Assembly: GCF_000428985.1 (NCBI RefSeq)
Contig: NZ_AUAZ01000009.1
Span: 62,001-126,000 of the forward strand
DNA length: 64,000 nt
Source: Marinobacterium litorale DSM 23545
Lineage (GTDB): Bacteria; Pseudomonadota; Gammaproteobacteria; Pseudomonadales; Balneatricaceae
Direction of reading: 5' to 3'
Shown here: positions 19,725 through 29,385 of the stretch, piece after piece
Numbering within the stretch: the first letter of the stretch is position 1
How the letters are laid out: each line of letters opens with the position of its first letter
Notes under the pieces: model-generated
Database searches by the model: none
Seen by the model: the letters and a program-made list of their open reading frames with translations, nothing else
What the model was told of the DNA's origin: nothing
Position numbers and translations under genes: made by a program

Positions 19725-20603
19725 ATGCTTGAGGTTCGCGCCCTGCGATACTTCCTGGCCGTCGCCGAAGAGCAGGGTTTTACCGCCGCCGCGCGACGTC
19801 TCAACGTTGCTCAGCCTGCGGTGAGCATGGCCATTCGCAAACTGGAAGAACGCCTGGCGCTCAACCTGTTTCACCGTCGCGAACGCCATGTTGAGTTGAC
19901 CGACGAGGGCCAGGTGCTGCTTGGCCATGCCCGGCGCATCACCCAAGCCGTGAAAGATGCAGAACTTGAGATGCACGAAATCCATGGCCTGCGCCAGGGG
20001 GAGGTGCGGATCGGTATACCCAGTATGCTCGGCTCCTACTACTTCCCTCCGATTCTGATGGCATTTCGCCACCGCTACCCCAACCTGCAGCTGACCGTGG
20101 TCGAATCCGGCACTCGGCGTATACAGCAGATGATCTCAGCCGGAGAGATCGACATGGGTGTCATCGTCAGCAACACCCCCGCTGAAGAGCTGGAGGCTCA
20201 CCGGTTTCTGCGCGATCAGATGACCGCCGTCATGCCCGCCGACCACCCGCTGGCCGAGCACGATGCGATCAGTTTCAATCAGTTCTTTGCTGAAGATCTG
20301 GTGGTGTTCAAACCCGGTTATTTCCACCGCGAAGTGATCGATCGTCTGGCTGGCGAAGCCGGAGTCACGCCCCGGATCGGCTTCGAAACCAACCTGCTCC
20401 CCCTGATCAAACAGATCGTACGCCATGGGTTTGCACTCACGACGCTGTTAGCCATGGTCATAGAGGAAGATGCCGACCTAGTGGCGCGCCCCTTCAGCGA
20501 GCCGGTGTGGCTGGATCTTTCCATCGCTTGGCGCAGAGAGGGATACCTCTCTAGAGCCAACCGCACCTTTGTCGATTTTCTGCTACAACATTCAGAAACA
20601 TGA
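19725..20603 (+). CDS. LysR-family regulator, divergent from the MFS gene
   Basis: 292 residues. The N-terminal winged helix-turn-helix (about 1-60, FLAVAEEQGFTAAARRLNVAQPAVSMAIRKLE in three helices) is followed by a LysR effector domain with QGEVRIGIPSML. It resembles the CynR/OxyR-like subgroup and most likely controls the divergent MFS transporter. The intergenic region is AT rich, as expected for LysR operators. The effector is unknown. Confidence 0.88.
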   Translation: MLEVRALRYFLAVAEEQGFTAAARRLNVAQPAVSMAIRKLEERLALNLFHRRERHVELTDEGQVLLGHARRITQAVKDAELEMHEIHGLRQGEVRIGIPSMLGSYYFPPILMAFRHRYPNLQLTVVESGTRRIQQMISAGEIDMGVIVSNTPAEELEAHRFLRDQMTAVMPADHPLAEHDAISFNQFFAEDLVVFKPGYFHREVIDRLAGEAGVTPRIGFETNLLPLIKQIVRHGFALTTLLAMVIEEDADLVARPFSEPVWLDLSIAWRREGYLSRANRTFVDFLLQHSET

Positions 20604-20654
20604 CAGACACACAAGATGTCACTATGATGCCCTTTTTTCTGCGGAGAGAGCACG

Positions 20655-20936
20655 ATGCTGAGCGTCAACGAATACTTCGACGGCAAGGTAATGTCGATCG
20701 CGTTTGAAGGCCCGGATGGCCCGGTTACCTCTGGCGTGATGGCGCCGGGGGAGTATACCTTCAGCACCAGCCAGAACGAGCTGATGAAGGTGACCTGCGG
20801 CGAACTGGTCGTCCGCCTGCCCGGCAGTCAGGACTGGCAGTCCTTTCCGGCCGGTACCGAGTTCAGCATCGCGGCGGACCAATCGTTCGACCTTAAAGTA
20901 AGCAAGACAACAGCTTACCTCTGTTACTACAGCTGA
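20655..20936 (+). CDS. ppnP: PpnP, pyrimidine/purine nucleoside phosphorylase
   Basis: 93 residues, full length, a single cupin-like domain. The MLSVNEYFDGKVMSIAF start and the GEYTFSTSQNELMKVT core are typical of the YaiE/PpnP family. PpnP phosphorolytically cleaves many nucleosides to base and ribose-1-phosphate. A strong hairpin follows. It is a possible functional partner of the pyrimidine degradation genes at 56874-63447, but not linked to them. Confidence 0.93.
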   Translation: MLSVNEYFDGKVMSIAFEGPDGPVTSGVMAPGEYTFSTSQNELMKVTCGELVVRLPGSQDWQSFPAGTEFSIAADQSFDLKVSKTTAYLCYYS

Positions 20937-20944
20937 GCTGACAA

Positions 20945-20965
20945 AGGCCGCCCTTAAGGCGGCCT
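20945..20965 (+). terminator. Hairpin after ppnP
   Basis: An 8-bp perfect GC-rich stem with a 5-base loop (CTTAA), 8 bp after the stop. The downstream sequence has only a late T4 run, so it is probably a terminator of moderate strength. Confidence 0.6.
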
Positions 20966-21109
20966 GATCCAGTTTTGCTCATGAATAACTGAGAAAATTT
21001 CTCGCTTTACTCCCGCGGGTAGCCGCTCACGGCCCGCTCTATATGCTACAATGCGACGCTTTCTTACCACCGGCCGACATATTCGGCGAAAGTTAGGAAC
21101 CCGTTGCAG

Positions 21110-22345
21110 ATGACGAGCACACCCACATCCCTCGATAAGAGCAAAATCAAGATTCTGCTGCTGGAAGGCGTCCACCAGTCGGCCGTCGACACGCTGAACG
21201 CTCAGGGCTACACCAACATTGAGTTCCACACCGGCTCTCTGCCGGAAGAGGAACTGATTGATCGGATCCAGGACGTTCACTTTATCGGTATCCGCTCCCG
21301 TACTCAGCTCACCGAAAAAGTACTCAACGCCGCTGAAAAGCTGGTTGCCGTCGGCTGTTTCTGCATCGGGACCAACCAGGTCAACCTGGATGCGGCCACA
21401 CGCAACGGTATCGCCGTCTTCAACGCCCCCTATTCCAACACCCGTTCCGTGGCGGAGCTTGTCATCGCGGAGTCGATCATCCTGCTGCGCGGCGTGGCCG
21501 AGAAAAATGCCAAGGCCCATCGGGGCGAGTGGCAGAAAAGCGCCAAGAACTCCTACGAAATCCGCGGCAAGAAGCTGGGGATCGTCGGCTACGGCAGCAT
21601 CGGCTCCCAGCTGAGCGTGCTGGCGGAAAGCCTGGGTATGAAAGTCTATTTCTACGATGTGGTCACCAAACTGCCGCTGGGTAATGCGACTCAGGTCGCC
21701 TCCATGGCGGAGCTGCTGGGCATGTGCGATATCATCACGCTGCACGTTCCGGAAACCGACGCCACCAAAAATATGATGGGACAGGTTCAGTTCGACCAGA
21801 TGAAAGATGGCGCTATTTTCCTGAACGCCGCCCGCGGTACTGTGGTTGACATCGACGCGCTCTGCTCGGCCCTGGCCAGCGGCAAACTGCTGGGTGCCGC
21901 CGTGGATGTTTTCCCGGTGGAGCCTCGCAGCAACGATGACGAGTTCATCAGCCCCCTGCGCGAATTCGACAACGTGATCCTGACCCCTCATGTCGGTGGT
22001 TCGACCATGGAAGCGCAGGAAAACATCGGTTATGAAGTGGCCGAGAAGCTGGTCAAGTACAGCGACAACGGCTCCTCCATCACCTCCGTCAACTTCCCGG
22101 AAGTGGCGCTGCCGGGCCACCCCAACGCGCATCGACTGCTCCATGTACACGAAAACATCCCGGGCGTGTTGTCCAAGATCAACAACGTGTTTTCGGAAAA
22201 CGGGATCAATATCGCGGGCCAGTATCTGCAGACCAACGAGACCGTGGGCTACGTGGTTATCGATGTCGATGCCGACTACTCACATCTGGCCCTGGAAAAG
22301 CTCAGCCAGATCGATGGCACCATCCGCTGCCGTCGCCTGTTCTAA
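21110..22345 (+). CDS. serA: D-3-phosphoglycerate dehydrogenase
   Basis: 411 residues, the E. coli-type length with one ACT domain. NAD-binding GYGSIGSQLSVLAES, catalytic His in LTPHVGGSTMEAQENIG and a C-terminal ACT domain (about 335-411) that binds L-serine as feedback inhibitor in this class. It catalyses the first step of serine synthesis. The ATG at 21110 is preferred over a TTG two codons upstream, with an AGGA site before it. A strong terminator follows inside the next convergent gene. Confidence 0.97.
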   Translation: MTSTPTSLDKSKIKILLLEGVHQSAVDTLNAQGYTNIEFHTGSLPEEELIDRIQDVHFIGIRSRTQLTEKVLNAAEKLVAVGCFCIGTNQVNLDAATRNGIAVFNAPYSNTRSVAELVIAESIILLRGVAEKNAKAHRGEWQKSAKNSYEIRGKKLGIVGYGSIGSQLSVLAESLGMKVYFYDVVTKLPLGNATQVASMAELLGMCDIITLHVPETDATKNMMGQVQFDQMKDGAIFLNAARGTVVDIDALCSALASGKLLGAAVDVFPVEPRSNDDEFISPLREFDNVILTPHVGGSTMEAQENIGYEVAEKLVKYSDNGSSITSVNFPEVALPGHPNAHRLLHVHENIPGVLSKINNVFSENGINIAGQYLQTNETVGYVVIDVDADYSHLALEKLSQIDGTIRCRRLF

Positions 22346-22373
22346 AAGCCGCTCGATCGCAGCTGAATAGTTC

Positions 22374-23384
22374 TCAACGCCCGGCCAGTGCGCCGGGCGT
22401 TTCTGTTTCAGCCCTCAGTAATTGACCAATGGCCCGAAAGGCCGGATCCCGCCAGGCAGCGCCTTCGTTAATCAAATTATGCCGCGCGCCATCGATACAG
22501 AGCTGTTCTGAACGGGGAAACAACCGCTGCAACACCGCCAGGTTATGCCGCCACTCCACAGTATCGTCATCGCACCCCTGAATAATCAGCGGACGGGCCG
22601 GGCTCGCCGGCTGATGCTCAACCCACTCGATCCAGCGAAGCATAGCGCCTATCCAGCGTACCGAAATCCAGGGATGCTGCAGTGGATCCCGGCTGCGGAT
22701 AAACTCGACAAACGCCGGGTCATGGGAATTGGCCTGGTAGATTCGTCGTACCCGCCTCAACCAGAATCCCAGCCAGCGATATTTACGCCGAATACTCGGC
22801 CAGTGGGTAGGCCGGACCAGCGGCGCAAGCAAAACCGGACGTGTCAGCGACTGATCCAGCAACGCGGGCTCCCGCAACAGCAAGGTGGTAATAATCGCAC
22901 CACCGGTACTGTGTCCAATCAGGGTCAGCGGACGCTCATCTTCAGACAACATCCGCTTCACGAGCGCGCCAAGCTGGTCGGTATACTTGAAGAAATTATC
23001 CACTTCGTACGGCCGTCCGCGGGATAAGCCGTGCCCCGGCAAGTCATAGAGACTTACATCGCAACCGGATTGCAGCAGAAATTCCGCCAGGGGCCCCGTC
23101 AATGCGGCGTGGTCCATATAGCCATGGACCAGCAAAGCACGCGGTGCATTACCCTGTGGCTGGCAGAATGACTGCACCACCAGTTCAGCATCCGACAACA
23201 GCAGTCGACCCGCAGCATAACCATAGCGTCGCGCCATCGGCGCCAGCCCATAGAAGCTCAGGTAATCGACCATCACCCGGGGTAGTGACGACAGCGCCGT
23301 CATCTGCTCGGGCAGCGCCTCTCGCACCGCTTGCGAGTCGATAATGCGTGGCCGCCCCCGTACACTCTGTCTAACGTTGATCAA
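22374..23384 (-). CDS. Alpha/beta hydrolase (monoacylglycerol-lipase-like)
   Basis: 336 residues. LLVHGYMDH forms the oxyanion region, GHSTGG is the nucleophile elbow (catalytic Ser), DLPGHGLS is a lysophospholipase-type segment, and a late DGARHNLINE supplies the catalytic His. The substrate is unknown; lipase or lysophospholipase activity is the natural guess. The TTG start at 23384 has a good AGGA site; the N-terminal 50 residues are not part of the hydrolase core. Its last codons contain the serA terminator. Confidence 0.8.
   Translation of the reverse strand: MINVRQSVRGRPRIIDSQAVREALPEQMTALSSLPRVMVDYLSFYGLAPMARRYGYAAGRLLLSDAELVVQSFCQPQGNAPRALLVHGYMDHAALTGPLAEFLLQSGCDVSLYDLPGHGLSRGRPYEVDNFFKYTDQLGALVKRMLSEDERPLTLIGHSTGGAIITTLLLREPALLDQSLTRPVLLAPLVRPTHWPSIRRKYRWLGFWLRRVRRIYQANSHDPAFVEFIRSRDPLQHPWISVRWIGAMLRWIEWVEHQPASPARPLIIQGCDDDTVEWRHNLAVLQRLFPRSEQLCIDGARHNLINEGAAWRDPAFRAIGQLLRAETETPGALAGR
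22378..22399 (+). terminator. Rho-independent terminator of serA
   Basis: An 8-bp stem (CGCCCGGC and complement) with a 6-base loop, followed by TTTCTGTTT. It begins 33 bp after the serA stop and lies inside the last codons of the convergent hydrolase gene. Confidence 0.82.
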
Positions 23385-23469
23385 GACAGCTTTCCTGTAT
23401 CAGCTCTGTGCCCCATTATAGTCATAACATCAGTTACTCGAGTCTTTCGCGCAAGGAGCTCACGCAGCC

Positions 23470-26400
23470 ATGTTGCACCGCTCAGGATTGACACAGGGGT
23501 GGCCCTGTACGCTAATCTTGCTCATCTTAACGTCTATCGTGACCGTTCATATTCACGCGGCGGTGCCCAGTCTTGGGGAGATCGAGCAGCAGCTGGAAAA
23601 GCTGGACCCGGACGACACGACCACCGAGACTGAGGCGCTTCGCGAGACCTATCAACAGACCCGCAATGCGATCAGTGAACTGGAGCAATACCGATCCCGT
23701 ATTGCACAACTGAACAGCCAGATCGAAAATCAACCGGAAAAGCTGGCAACCCTCCGGGAAGATCTTCAGTCCGAACCCGAGCCGATAAAGCGCCCTGATA
23801 CAGCCTCTCCTGAAGAACTCGAACAGCAGATCACCCAAACCAAGGCGGAATTGGTCCAGCTGGGCCAGACGCGACAGCAGCTGGAGGAGGCGATCCGCAG
23901 CAATGATACCCGCCTGGTCGAACTGCGTGCGCAGCTGGCCGCTTTAAAGCAAGACGAACTGGTTCCCTCTCTGAGCCCGGACCTCTCTTCCCCCCTTAAA
24001 AAAGCGCGTCAGGACCTCCTCGATGCTCAGGCAGAGTTGAAAGCCGCACGGATCCAGGCGCTGGAGCTTGAATTACTGGCCCTGCCAGGCGAAAGCGAAC
24101 TCAATCAGCTCCGTTTGACACAAACACGTCGCCAGATCGAACAGCTCTCCACCGCGCAGGAAGAGATGCAGCAGGCACTGGCCGTCGCAAGGCGCAGCAA
24201 TCTGGAACAGGCGCTCTCTGACCTGGGGCCGGAGCCTGATGCGCTCCCCACCCCGCTGGCCGACATCAGCCAACGAAACCGGCAGACGAGCGACAGCCTG
24301 CGCCATCTGCTGGCGGAGATTAGCGCCGGAAACGAGACCCTGACCCGGCTCGAAAACCAGATCACGCAGATCAGCGAGCGATCCCGCTTGATCAGGCAAC
24401 AGCTGGAGCTGGATATCCCGCAACTCAGCACGGAATTACGGCGTTTTATTCGGCAGCTAACCCGTCCCCTGGACAGCGATGCCACACGCTCGTCTATCAA
24501 TGAGCTACGCCTGGCGAATCTGGCAACTAATCGCCAGATACTCAGTGCCGAACAAGCCAAGAGTAATCCTCCCAGCTCGCTGGCGGTCTTCGGAGCCGCC
24601 ACTCACGAACAATATCAGAGCCTGCTGGATACCCGCATCCGTCTGCTCAATCAGCTCCATCACAGCCGCCAACAGCTGATTAATCTGCGCGCACAGATTC
24701 TCGCCTCCCAGCAGCAGATCAATGAGCAGTTGCGTCAGGCCCGGACCCTGGTGAACCAGCAGCTACTCTGGCAGCCGTCGGTACCGGCTATAGATACGGA
24801 TCTACCCGGCAACCTGTTGCAGGGGCTGACTCACCTTCACCAGCGCTGGAAAAGCCTGGGCAGTGGCGCATCACTACTGAGTCACAACCACCGGCTCTGG
24901 CTCGCACTGCTGATTTTCACGCTTCTGACCGGCGTCGCCATCACTCTGCGCCGCTTTGTACGACACCACCGCGCCCAGTGGCACGCTGAAATTGGTCGTG
25001 TAACCCAGGATCGATTTGTTCGTTCGCTGGTGTTGCTGGCCGCCCCCGTGGTGATTGCATCCCCCGTACCCGTCTTTGCATTGTTGCTGCAGACCAACCT
25101 CAATCCCGCCTATCCCCTGCACGATACGCTCACCCTGATACTCTTTACCTTCGGCGGACTCATATTTATTCAGCAGTGCTTCCACGGTTGGCTGAGCACC
25201 CCCCACGGTCTGTTGCATGCTCACCTGGGACTGCCACAACCCCTCTGCCAGTCCCTGAACCGGGAACTCCACCTGCTGAGCCTGCTAAGCCTTCCGTTGC
25301 TGGCCGGGCTGTATATCAGCGACGGCCTGGAAGAGCCGGAATTGCTCGCCTCCGGCGGTCGCCTGCTATTTCTTTTGCTGACCCTGCTGTTGGTACGTTT
25401 CTGGTGGGCCCTGTGGAAAAACCACACCCCGATCAACCAGCTGACGGGCAATACACAGGGCTGGAGAGACGCACGGCTCTGGATCGGGTTGATGCTGGCA
25501 TTCAATGTGGCCATGTTTGTACTGGGTCTTGCCGGTTACCTGCTCAGCGCTCTCTACATGATCATGCTTTTAGCACTCGTGATTCTGCAGCTCGCGCTCG
25601 CCTTTATCTGCTACCGCCTGGGATTACGCTGGCTGATGATGGAGGAGCGCAGACTGGCGCTGGCGCAAGCCCTGGAAAAGCGGGCAGAACAGCGCGCTGC
25701 GCGTGAAGAGGGCGTAAACGAAAGCAGCGAACTGGAGGAGAATTTTTACGACCTGGAAACGCTGTCCGAGCAGAGCCAAACCTTGCTGAAAGTCGCTGTA
25801 GCAGGCGGCTTTGGACTGCTGATCTGGATCACGCTGGGTGATTACCTGCCCAGCCTGAATATTCTCGATCGCATCCCGCTCTGGAGCGTCTATCAAGGTG
25901 GCGCCGATGCCGGCCAGTTACGCTCAGTCACACTGGCGGACGTGCTTACCGGCGTCCTGACACTGGGACTGAGCCTGCTGGCCGCCTACAACCTGCCGGG
26001 ACTACTGGAGCTTCTGGTACTTCGGCATCTGCGCCTGAGCGCCGGGAGCGGCTTCGCAATCACGACCCTGCTTAAATACAGCCTGATTCTGGTAGGGGTC
26101 ATGGCCGGTATCGGTCAATTTGGGCTGGAGTGGAGCAAACTGCAATGGCTGGTGGCGGCGTTGGGCGTCGGCCTCGGTTTTGGCTTGCAGGAGATTGTGG
26201 CCAACTTTGTCTCGGGCATCATCCTGCTGTTCGAAAAGCCTATTCGTATCGGTGATACCGTCACCATCGGCGATGTAACCGGTAACGTATCCCGGATCCA
26301 GATCCGGGCCACCACGCTGGTCGACTGGGATATGAAGGAGGTGGTGATCCCCAACAAAACGTTTATCACCGAGCGGTTGATCAACTGGTCGCTGACCGAC

Positions 26401-26742
26401 GCCACCACCCGTGTCGTGCTGCAGGTGGGTGTTGCCTATGGCAGCGACACGCAGAAAGTGAAAGCACTGCTGCTCGACGCCGCCGCAGCGAACCCGGATG
26501 TGCTTGATGAACCGGAGCCCTCCGCTTACTTCCGGGCCTTTGGTGACAGCACTCTGAATTTTGATTTGCGGGTCTATGTCAGCCGTATGGAGGACCGGAT
26601 TCCGGTGACTGACAGCCTGAACCACACGATCGATCGCCTATTCCGTCAGGCGGGCATCGAAATCGCGTTTCCACAACTGGATGTGCACCTCTTCCGTGCG
26701 CCGCCGAAGAAACCGCCGGCCAGCGGTCCAGAAGACGACTGA
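23470..26742 (+). CDS. MscK/KefA-type large mechanosensitive channel
   Basis: 1090 residues. A signal-like N-terminus is followed by a very long periplasmic coiled-coil region (about 35-440, Gln/Glu/Leu rich), then many membrane helices (about 475-870). The MscS domain near the C-terminus contains the pore-lining GLGFGLQEIVANFVSG helix and beta-domain GDTVTIGDVTGNV. This is the MscK/MscM architecture, which opens under membrane tension to release solutes. The exact paralogue cannot be fixed. A cytoplasmic charged loop around 740-775 resembles the same loop in MscM proteins. Confidence 0.9.
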   Translation: MLHRSGLTQGWPCTLILLILTSIVTVHIHAAVPSLGEIEQQLEKLDPDDTTTETEALRETYQQTRNAISELEQYRSRIAQLNSQIENQPEKLATLREDLQSEPEPIKRPDTASPEELEQQITQTKAELVQLGQTRQQLEEAIRSNDTRLVELRAQLAALKQDELVPSLSPDLSSPLKKARQDLLDAQAELKAARIQALELELLALPGESELNQLRLTQTRRQIEQLSTAQEEMQQALAVARRSNLEQALSDLGPEPDALPTPLADISQRNRQTSDSLRHLLAEISAGNETLTRLENQITQISERSRLIRQQLELDIPQLSTELRRFIRQLTRPLDSDATRSSINELRLANLATNRQILSAEQAKSNPPSSLAVFGAATHEQYQSLLDTRIRLLNQLHHSRQQLINLRAQILASQQQINEQLRQARTLVNQQLLWQPSVPAIDTDLPGNLLQGLTHLHQRWKSLGSGASLLSHNHRLWLALLIFTLLTGVAITLRRFVRHHRAQWHAEIGRVTQDRFVRSLVLLAAPVVIASPVPVFALLLQTNLNPAYPLHDTLTLILFTFGGLIFIQQCFHGWLSTPHGLLHAHLGLPQPLCQSLNRELHLLSLLSLPLLAGLYISDGLEEPELLASGGRLLFLLLTLLLVRFWWALWKNHTPINQLTGNTQGWRDARLWIGLMLAFNVAMFVLGLAGYLLSALYMIMLLALVILQLALAFICYRLGLRWLMMEERRLALAQALEKRAEQRAAREEGVNESSELEENFYDLETLSEQSQTLLKVAVAGGFGLLIWITLGDYLPSLNILDRIPLWSVYQGGADAGQLRSVTLADVLTGVLTLGLSLLAAYNLPGLLELLVLRHLRLSAGSGFAITTLLKYSLILVGVMAGIGQFGLEWSKLQWLVAALGVGLGFGLQEIVANFVSGIILLFEKPIRIGDTVTIGDVTGNVSRIQIRATTLVDWDMKEVVIPNKTFITERLINWSLTDATTRVVLQVGVAYGSDTQKVKALLLDAAAANPDVLDEPEPSAYFRAFGDSTLNFDLRVYVSRMEDRIPVTDSLNHTIDRLFRQAGIEIAFPQLDVHLFRAPPKKPPASGPEDD

Positions 26743-27101
26743 GGCCAATTAAGGAAATCCGGTCTCGGACAACGCGTGATTACCCATGTCTGAATCATTT
26801 GTTTCATCAAAGCAATTATAGGATCATATGAATCAACAAACCCCGTCCCCCGGAACTGACGCAGCCTTTCTAGTAAAAAAACAACAAAAAATACGCGAAA
26901 ACATCTCTACTTTTCGCAATCGTGTTGCTAAATAACACGAACGATCCGTTTTTTCATACTTTAGGCCAAAAGGGGTTACATTGGTGTTGAATTGCGCTAT
27001 TTTCGCATTGCACAATTATATTCAGTGGTAACCCAGCCTCCCGGCAAAGTGCAGCCTCGCCGAAATCCGGGGGACATAAACAAAAATTTGAGGCATATCT
27101 C
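26743..27101. other. 359-bp AT-rich control region upstream of glcB
   Basis: Noticeably more AT rich than its surroundings. It holds a possible 35-codon ORF (26828-26935), a small inverted repeat CGTGTT/AACACG (26921-26939) followed by a T6 run, and a TATATT -10 candidate at 27017-27022 with TTGCGC 19 bp before it. Nothing here identifies the regulator. Confidence 0.5.
26828..26935 (+). CDS. Possible 35-residue small protein or leader ORF
   Basis: ATG at 26828 with AGGA four bases upstream, running 35 codons to TAA. The peptide is basic and helical looking in its second half (FLVKKQQKIRENISTFRN). I do not recognise it. Its stop codon lies inside an inverted repeat followed by T6, an arrangement seen in leader peptides and small-protein genes, but the same AT-rich spacer could yield this frame by chance. 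Confidence 0.25.
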   Translation: MNQQTPSPGTDAAFLVKKQQKIRENISTFRNRVAK

Positions 27102-29270
27102 ATGAGCCAACGCGTACAGGTTGGCGGCCTTCAGGTCGCTGAGGATCTCTATAACTTCATCAACACCGAAGCCCTCCCGGGCACCGGCGTGGAAGTGGAT
27201 GCCTACTGGGCCGCATTCGATGCCATCGTGCATGAACTGGCGCCGCGCAATCGCGAACTGCTGGCCAAACGCGATGATTTTCAGGCCCGGATCGATCAGT
27301 GGCACCGTGACAACCGTGGCCAGTTCGATTTTGCCGCCTACAAAAAATTCCTGGTTGATATCGGCTACCTGCTGCCCGAAGGCGAAGACTTCACCGCCTC
27401 GACCAGCAATGTGGACCCGGAAATGGCGACCATGGCCGGCCCACAGCTCGTCGTTCCGGTGATGAACGCCCGTTATGCCTTGAATGCGGCCAACGCCCGC
27501 TGGGGCAGCCTGTACAACGCACTCTACGGTACCGACGCCATCTCCGAAGAGGGCGGGGCCGAGGCCGGTTCCGAGTACAACCCGGCTCGTGGAGCCAAGG
27601 TGATTGCGTTCGCCCGTCAGTTCCTGGATGACAACGCCCCCTTGGCCCAGGGTAGCCACAAAGATTCCGCCGGCTATCACGTGCAAAATGGCGCACTGGT
27701 CGTATCGATGCGCGATGGCAGCGAAACCGGTTTGGCAGAGCCGAGTCAACTGGTCGGTTTCACTGGAGAGGCCAGCAGCCCCAACGGTATCGCACTGGTC
27801 CACAACGGCCTGCATTTCGAGATTCAGGTCGATCGTACCGACATGATCGGCAAGACCGATGCTGCGGGCGTGAAAGATATCCTGATGGAGTCCGCGCTGA
27901 CCACCATCATGGATTGTGAAGACTCCGTTGCCGCTGTCGATGCCGAAGACAAGATCCTTGTTTACCGCAACTGGCTGGGCCTGATGAAGGGCGACCTGAC
28001 CGAAGAGGTGAGTAAAGGCGGTAAGACTTTCACCCGTACCATGAACCCGGACCGACTCTACAATGCACCCAACGGCGGTGAGGTAACACTCAAGGGTCGC
28101 AGCCTGATGTTCGTGCGCAACGTGGGCCATCTGATGACCAACCCGGCGATTCTCGACCGCGATGGCTATGAGATTCCCGAAGGGATCATGGATGGCCTGG
28201 TCACCACATTGATCTCCGTTCATGACGTGAAGGGTAACGGTCAATTCAACAACACCGTGACCGGCTCGATCTACATCGTAAAGCCGAAAATGCACGGCCC
28301 CGAAGAGGTTGCGTTCACCAATGAACTGTTCGGCCGCATCGAAGAGGCATTGGGCCTGCCCCGCTTCACCATGAAAGTGGGTATCATGGATGAGGAGCGC
28401 CGCACCACCGTCAACCTGAAAGAGTGTATCCGCGCTGCCAAGGAGCGTGTGGTATTCATCAACACAGGCTTCCTCGACCGTACCGGTGATGAAATCCATA
28501 CCTCCATGGAAGCCGGTCCGATGATCCGCAAAGGCGATATGAAAGGCGCGGCCTGGATCAAGGCCTACGAAGACTGGAACGTGGATACCGGCCTGGCCTG
28601 TGGTCTGAGTGGCCGGGCTCAGATCGGCAAGGGGATGTGGGCAATGCCGGATCTGATGGCCGGCATGCTGGAAGCCAAGATCGGCCACCCGCTGGCTGGC
28701 GCCAACACAGCCTGGGTGCCCTCACCCACCGCTGCCACCCTGCACGCATTGCACTACCATAAGGTGGATGTCTTCGCCCGTCAGGAGGAGCTCAAATCCC
28801 GCCCACGCGCAGCGCTGGATGACATCCTCACCATTCCGGTGGCACAGAACCCGGACTGGAGCGCCGAGCAGATTCAGCAGGAGCTCGACAACAATGCACA
28901 GGGGATCCTCGGCTATGTGGTGCGCTGGGTCGATCAGGGTGTCGGCTGCTCCAAAGTGCCGGATATCAACGATATCGGCCTGATGGAAGATCGCGCCACC
29001 CTGCGTATCTCCAGCCAGCATATCGCCAACTGGCTGCACCACGGTATCTGCTCCGAGAGCCAGGTCATGGAAACCATGAAGCGGATGGCCGCTGTCGTCG
29101 ATCGCCAGAACGAAGGCGACCCGATCTACCGCCCCATGGCCGCTGATTTCGAGGGCTCCGTGGCCTTCCAGGCCGCCTGCGATCTGGTATTCAAGGGCCG
29201 CGAGCAGCCCAATGGCTACACCGAGCCAGTCCTGCATCGTCGCCGCATACAAGCCAAGGCTCAGGGATAG
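27102..29270 (+). CDS. glcB: Malate synthase G
   Basis: 722 residues, the typical G-form length. It condenses glyoxylate and acetyl-CoA to malate. Visible are the long-form N-terminus [19 protein letters not shown], the Mg/glyoxylate segment [17 protein letters not shown], the block [22 protein letters not shown] and the conserved Cys/Asp C-terminal region GIMDGLVTT and [17 protein letters not shown]. Transcribed alone, with a strong terminator 11 bp after the stop. Confidence 0.97.
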   Translation: MSQRVQVGGLQVAEDLYNFINTEALPGTGVEVDAYWAAFDAIVHELAPRNRELLAKRDDFQARIDQWHRDNRGQFDFAAYKKFLVDIGYLLPEGEDFTASTSNVDPEMATMAGPQLVVPVMNARYALNAANARWGSLYNALYGTDAISEEGGAEAGSEYNPARGAKVIAFARQFLDDNAPLAQGSHKDSAGYHVQNGALVVSMRDGSETGLAEPSQLVGFTGEASSPNGIALVHNGLHFEIQVDRTDMIGKTDAAGVKDILMESALTTIMDCEDSVAAVDAEDKILVYRNWLGLMKGDLTEEVSKGGKTFTRTMNPDRLYNAPNGGEVTLKGRSLMFVRNVGHLMTNPAILDRDGYEIPEGIMDGLVTTLISVHDVKGNGQFNNTVTGSIYIVKPKMHGPEEVAFTNELFGRIEEALGLPRFTMKVGIMDEERRTTVNLKECIRAAKERVVFINTGFLDRTGDEIHTSMEAGPMIRKGDMKGAAWIKAYEDWNVDTGLACGLSGRAQIGKGMWAMPDLMAGMLEAKIGHPLAGANTAWVPSPTAATLHALHYHKVDVFARQEELKSRPRAALDDILTIPVAQNPDWSAEQIQQELDNNAQGILGYVVRWVDQGVGCSKVPDINDIGLMEDRATLRISSQHIANWLHHGICSESQVMETMKRMAAVVDRQNEGDPIYRPMAADFEGSVAFQAACDLVFKGREQPNGYTEPVLHRRRIQAKAQG

Positions 29271-29282
29271 AAGCGCCAAACG

Positions 29283-29312
29283 AGCAGGGGGCCGTTACAA
29301 CGGCCCCCTGCT
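29283..29312 (+). terminator. Rho-independent terminator of glcB
   Basis: A 12-13 bp perfect GC-rich stem (AGCAGGGGGCCG and complement) with a small loop, followed by a short T run. Confidence 0.85.
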
Positions 29313-29385
29313 TTCTCCTACCCCCACTTCCCACCTTCGTGCTAGCCTAGTTTCTTCGACGTTCGCAAGATTTTAGGGTTTTCGT

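Noticed and set aside
21104-21109. TTG start for serA two codons upstream
   Set aside because: The ATG at 21110 gives the normal SerA length and better ribosome-site spacing.
26997-28688. 563-codon minus-strand frame over glcB
   Set aside because: Shadow frame opposite a well-supported malate synthase.
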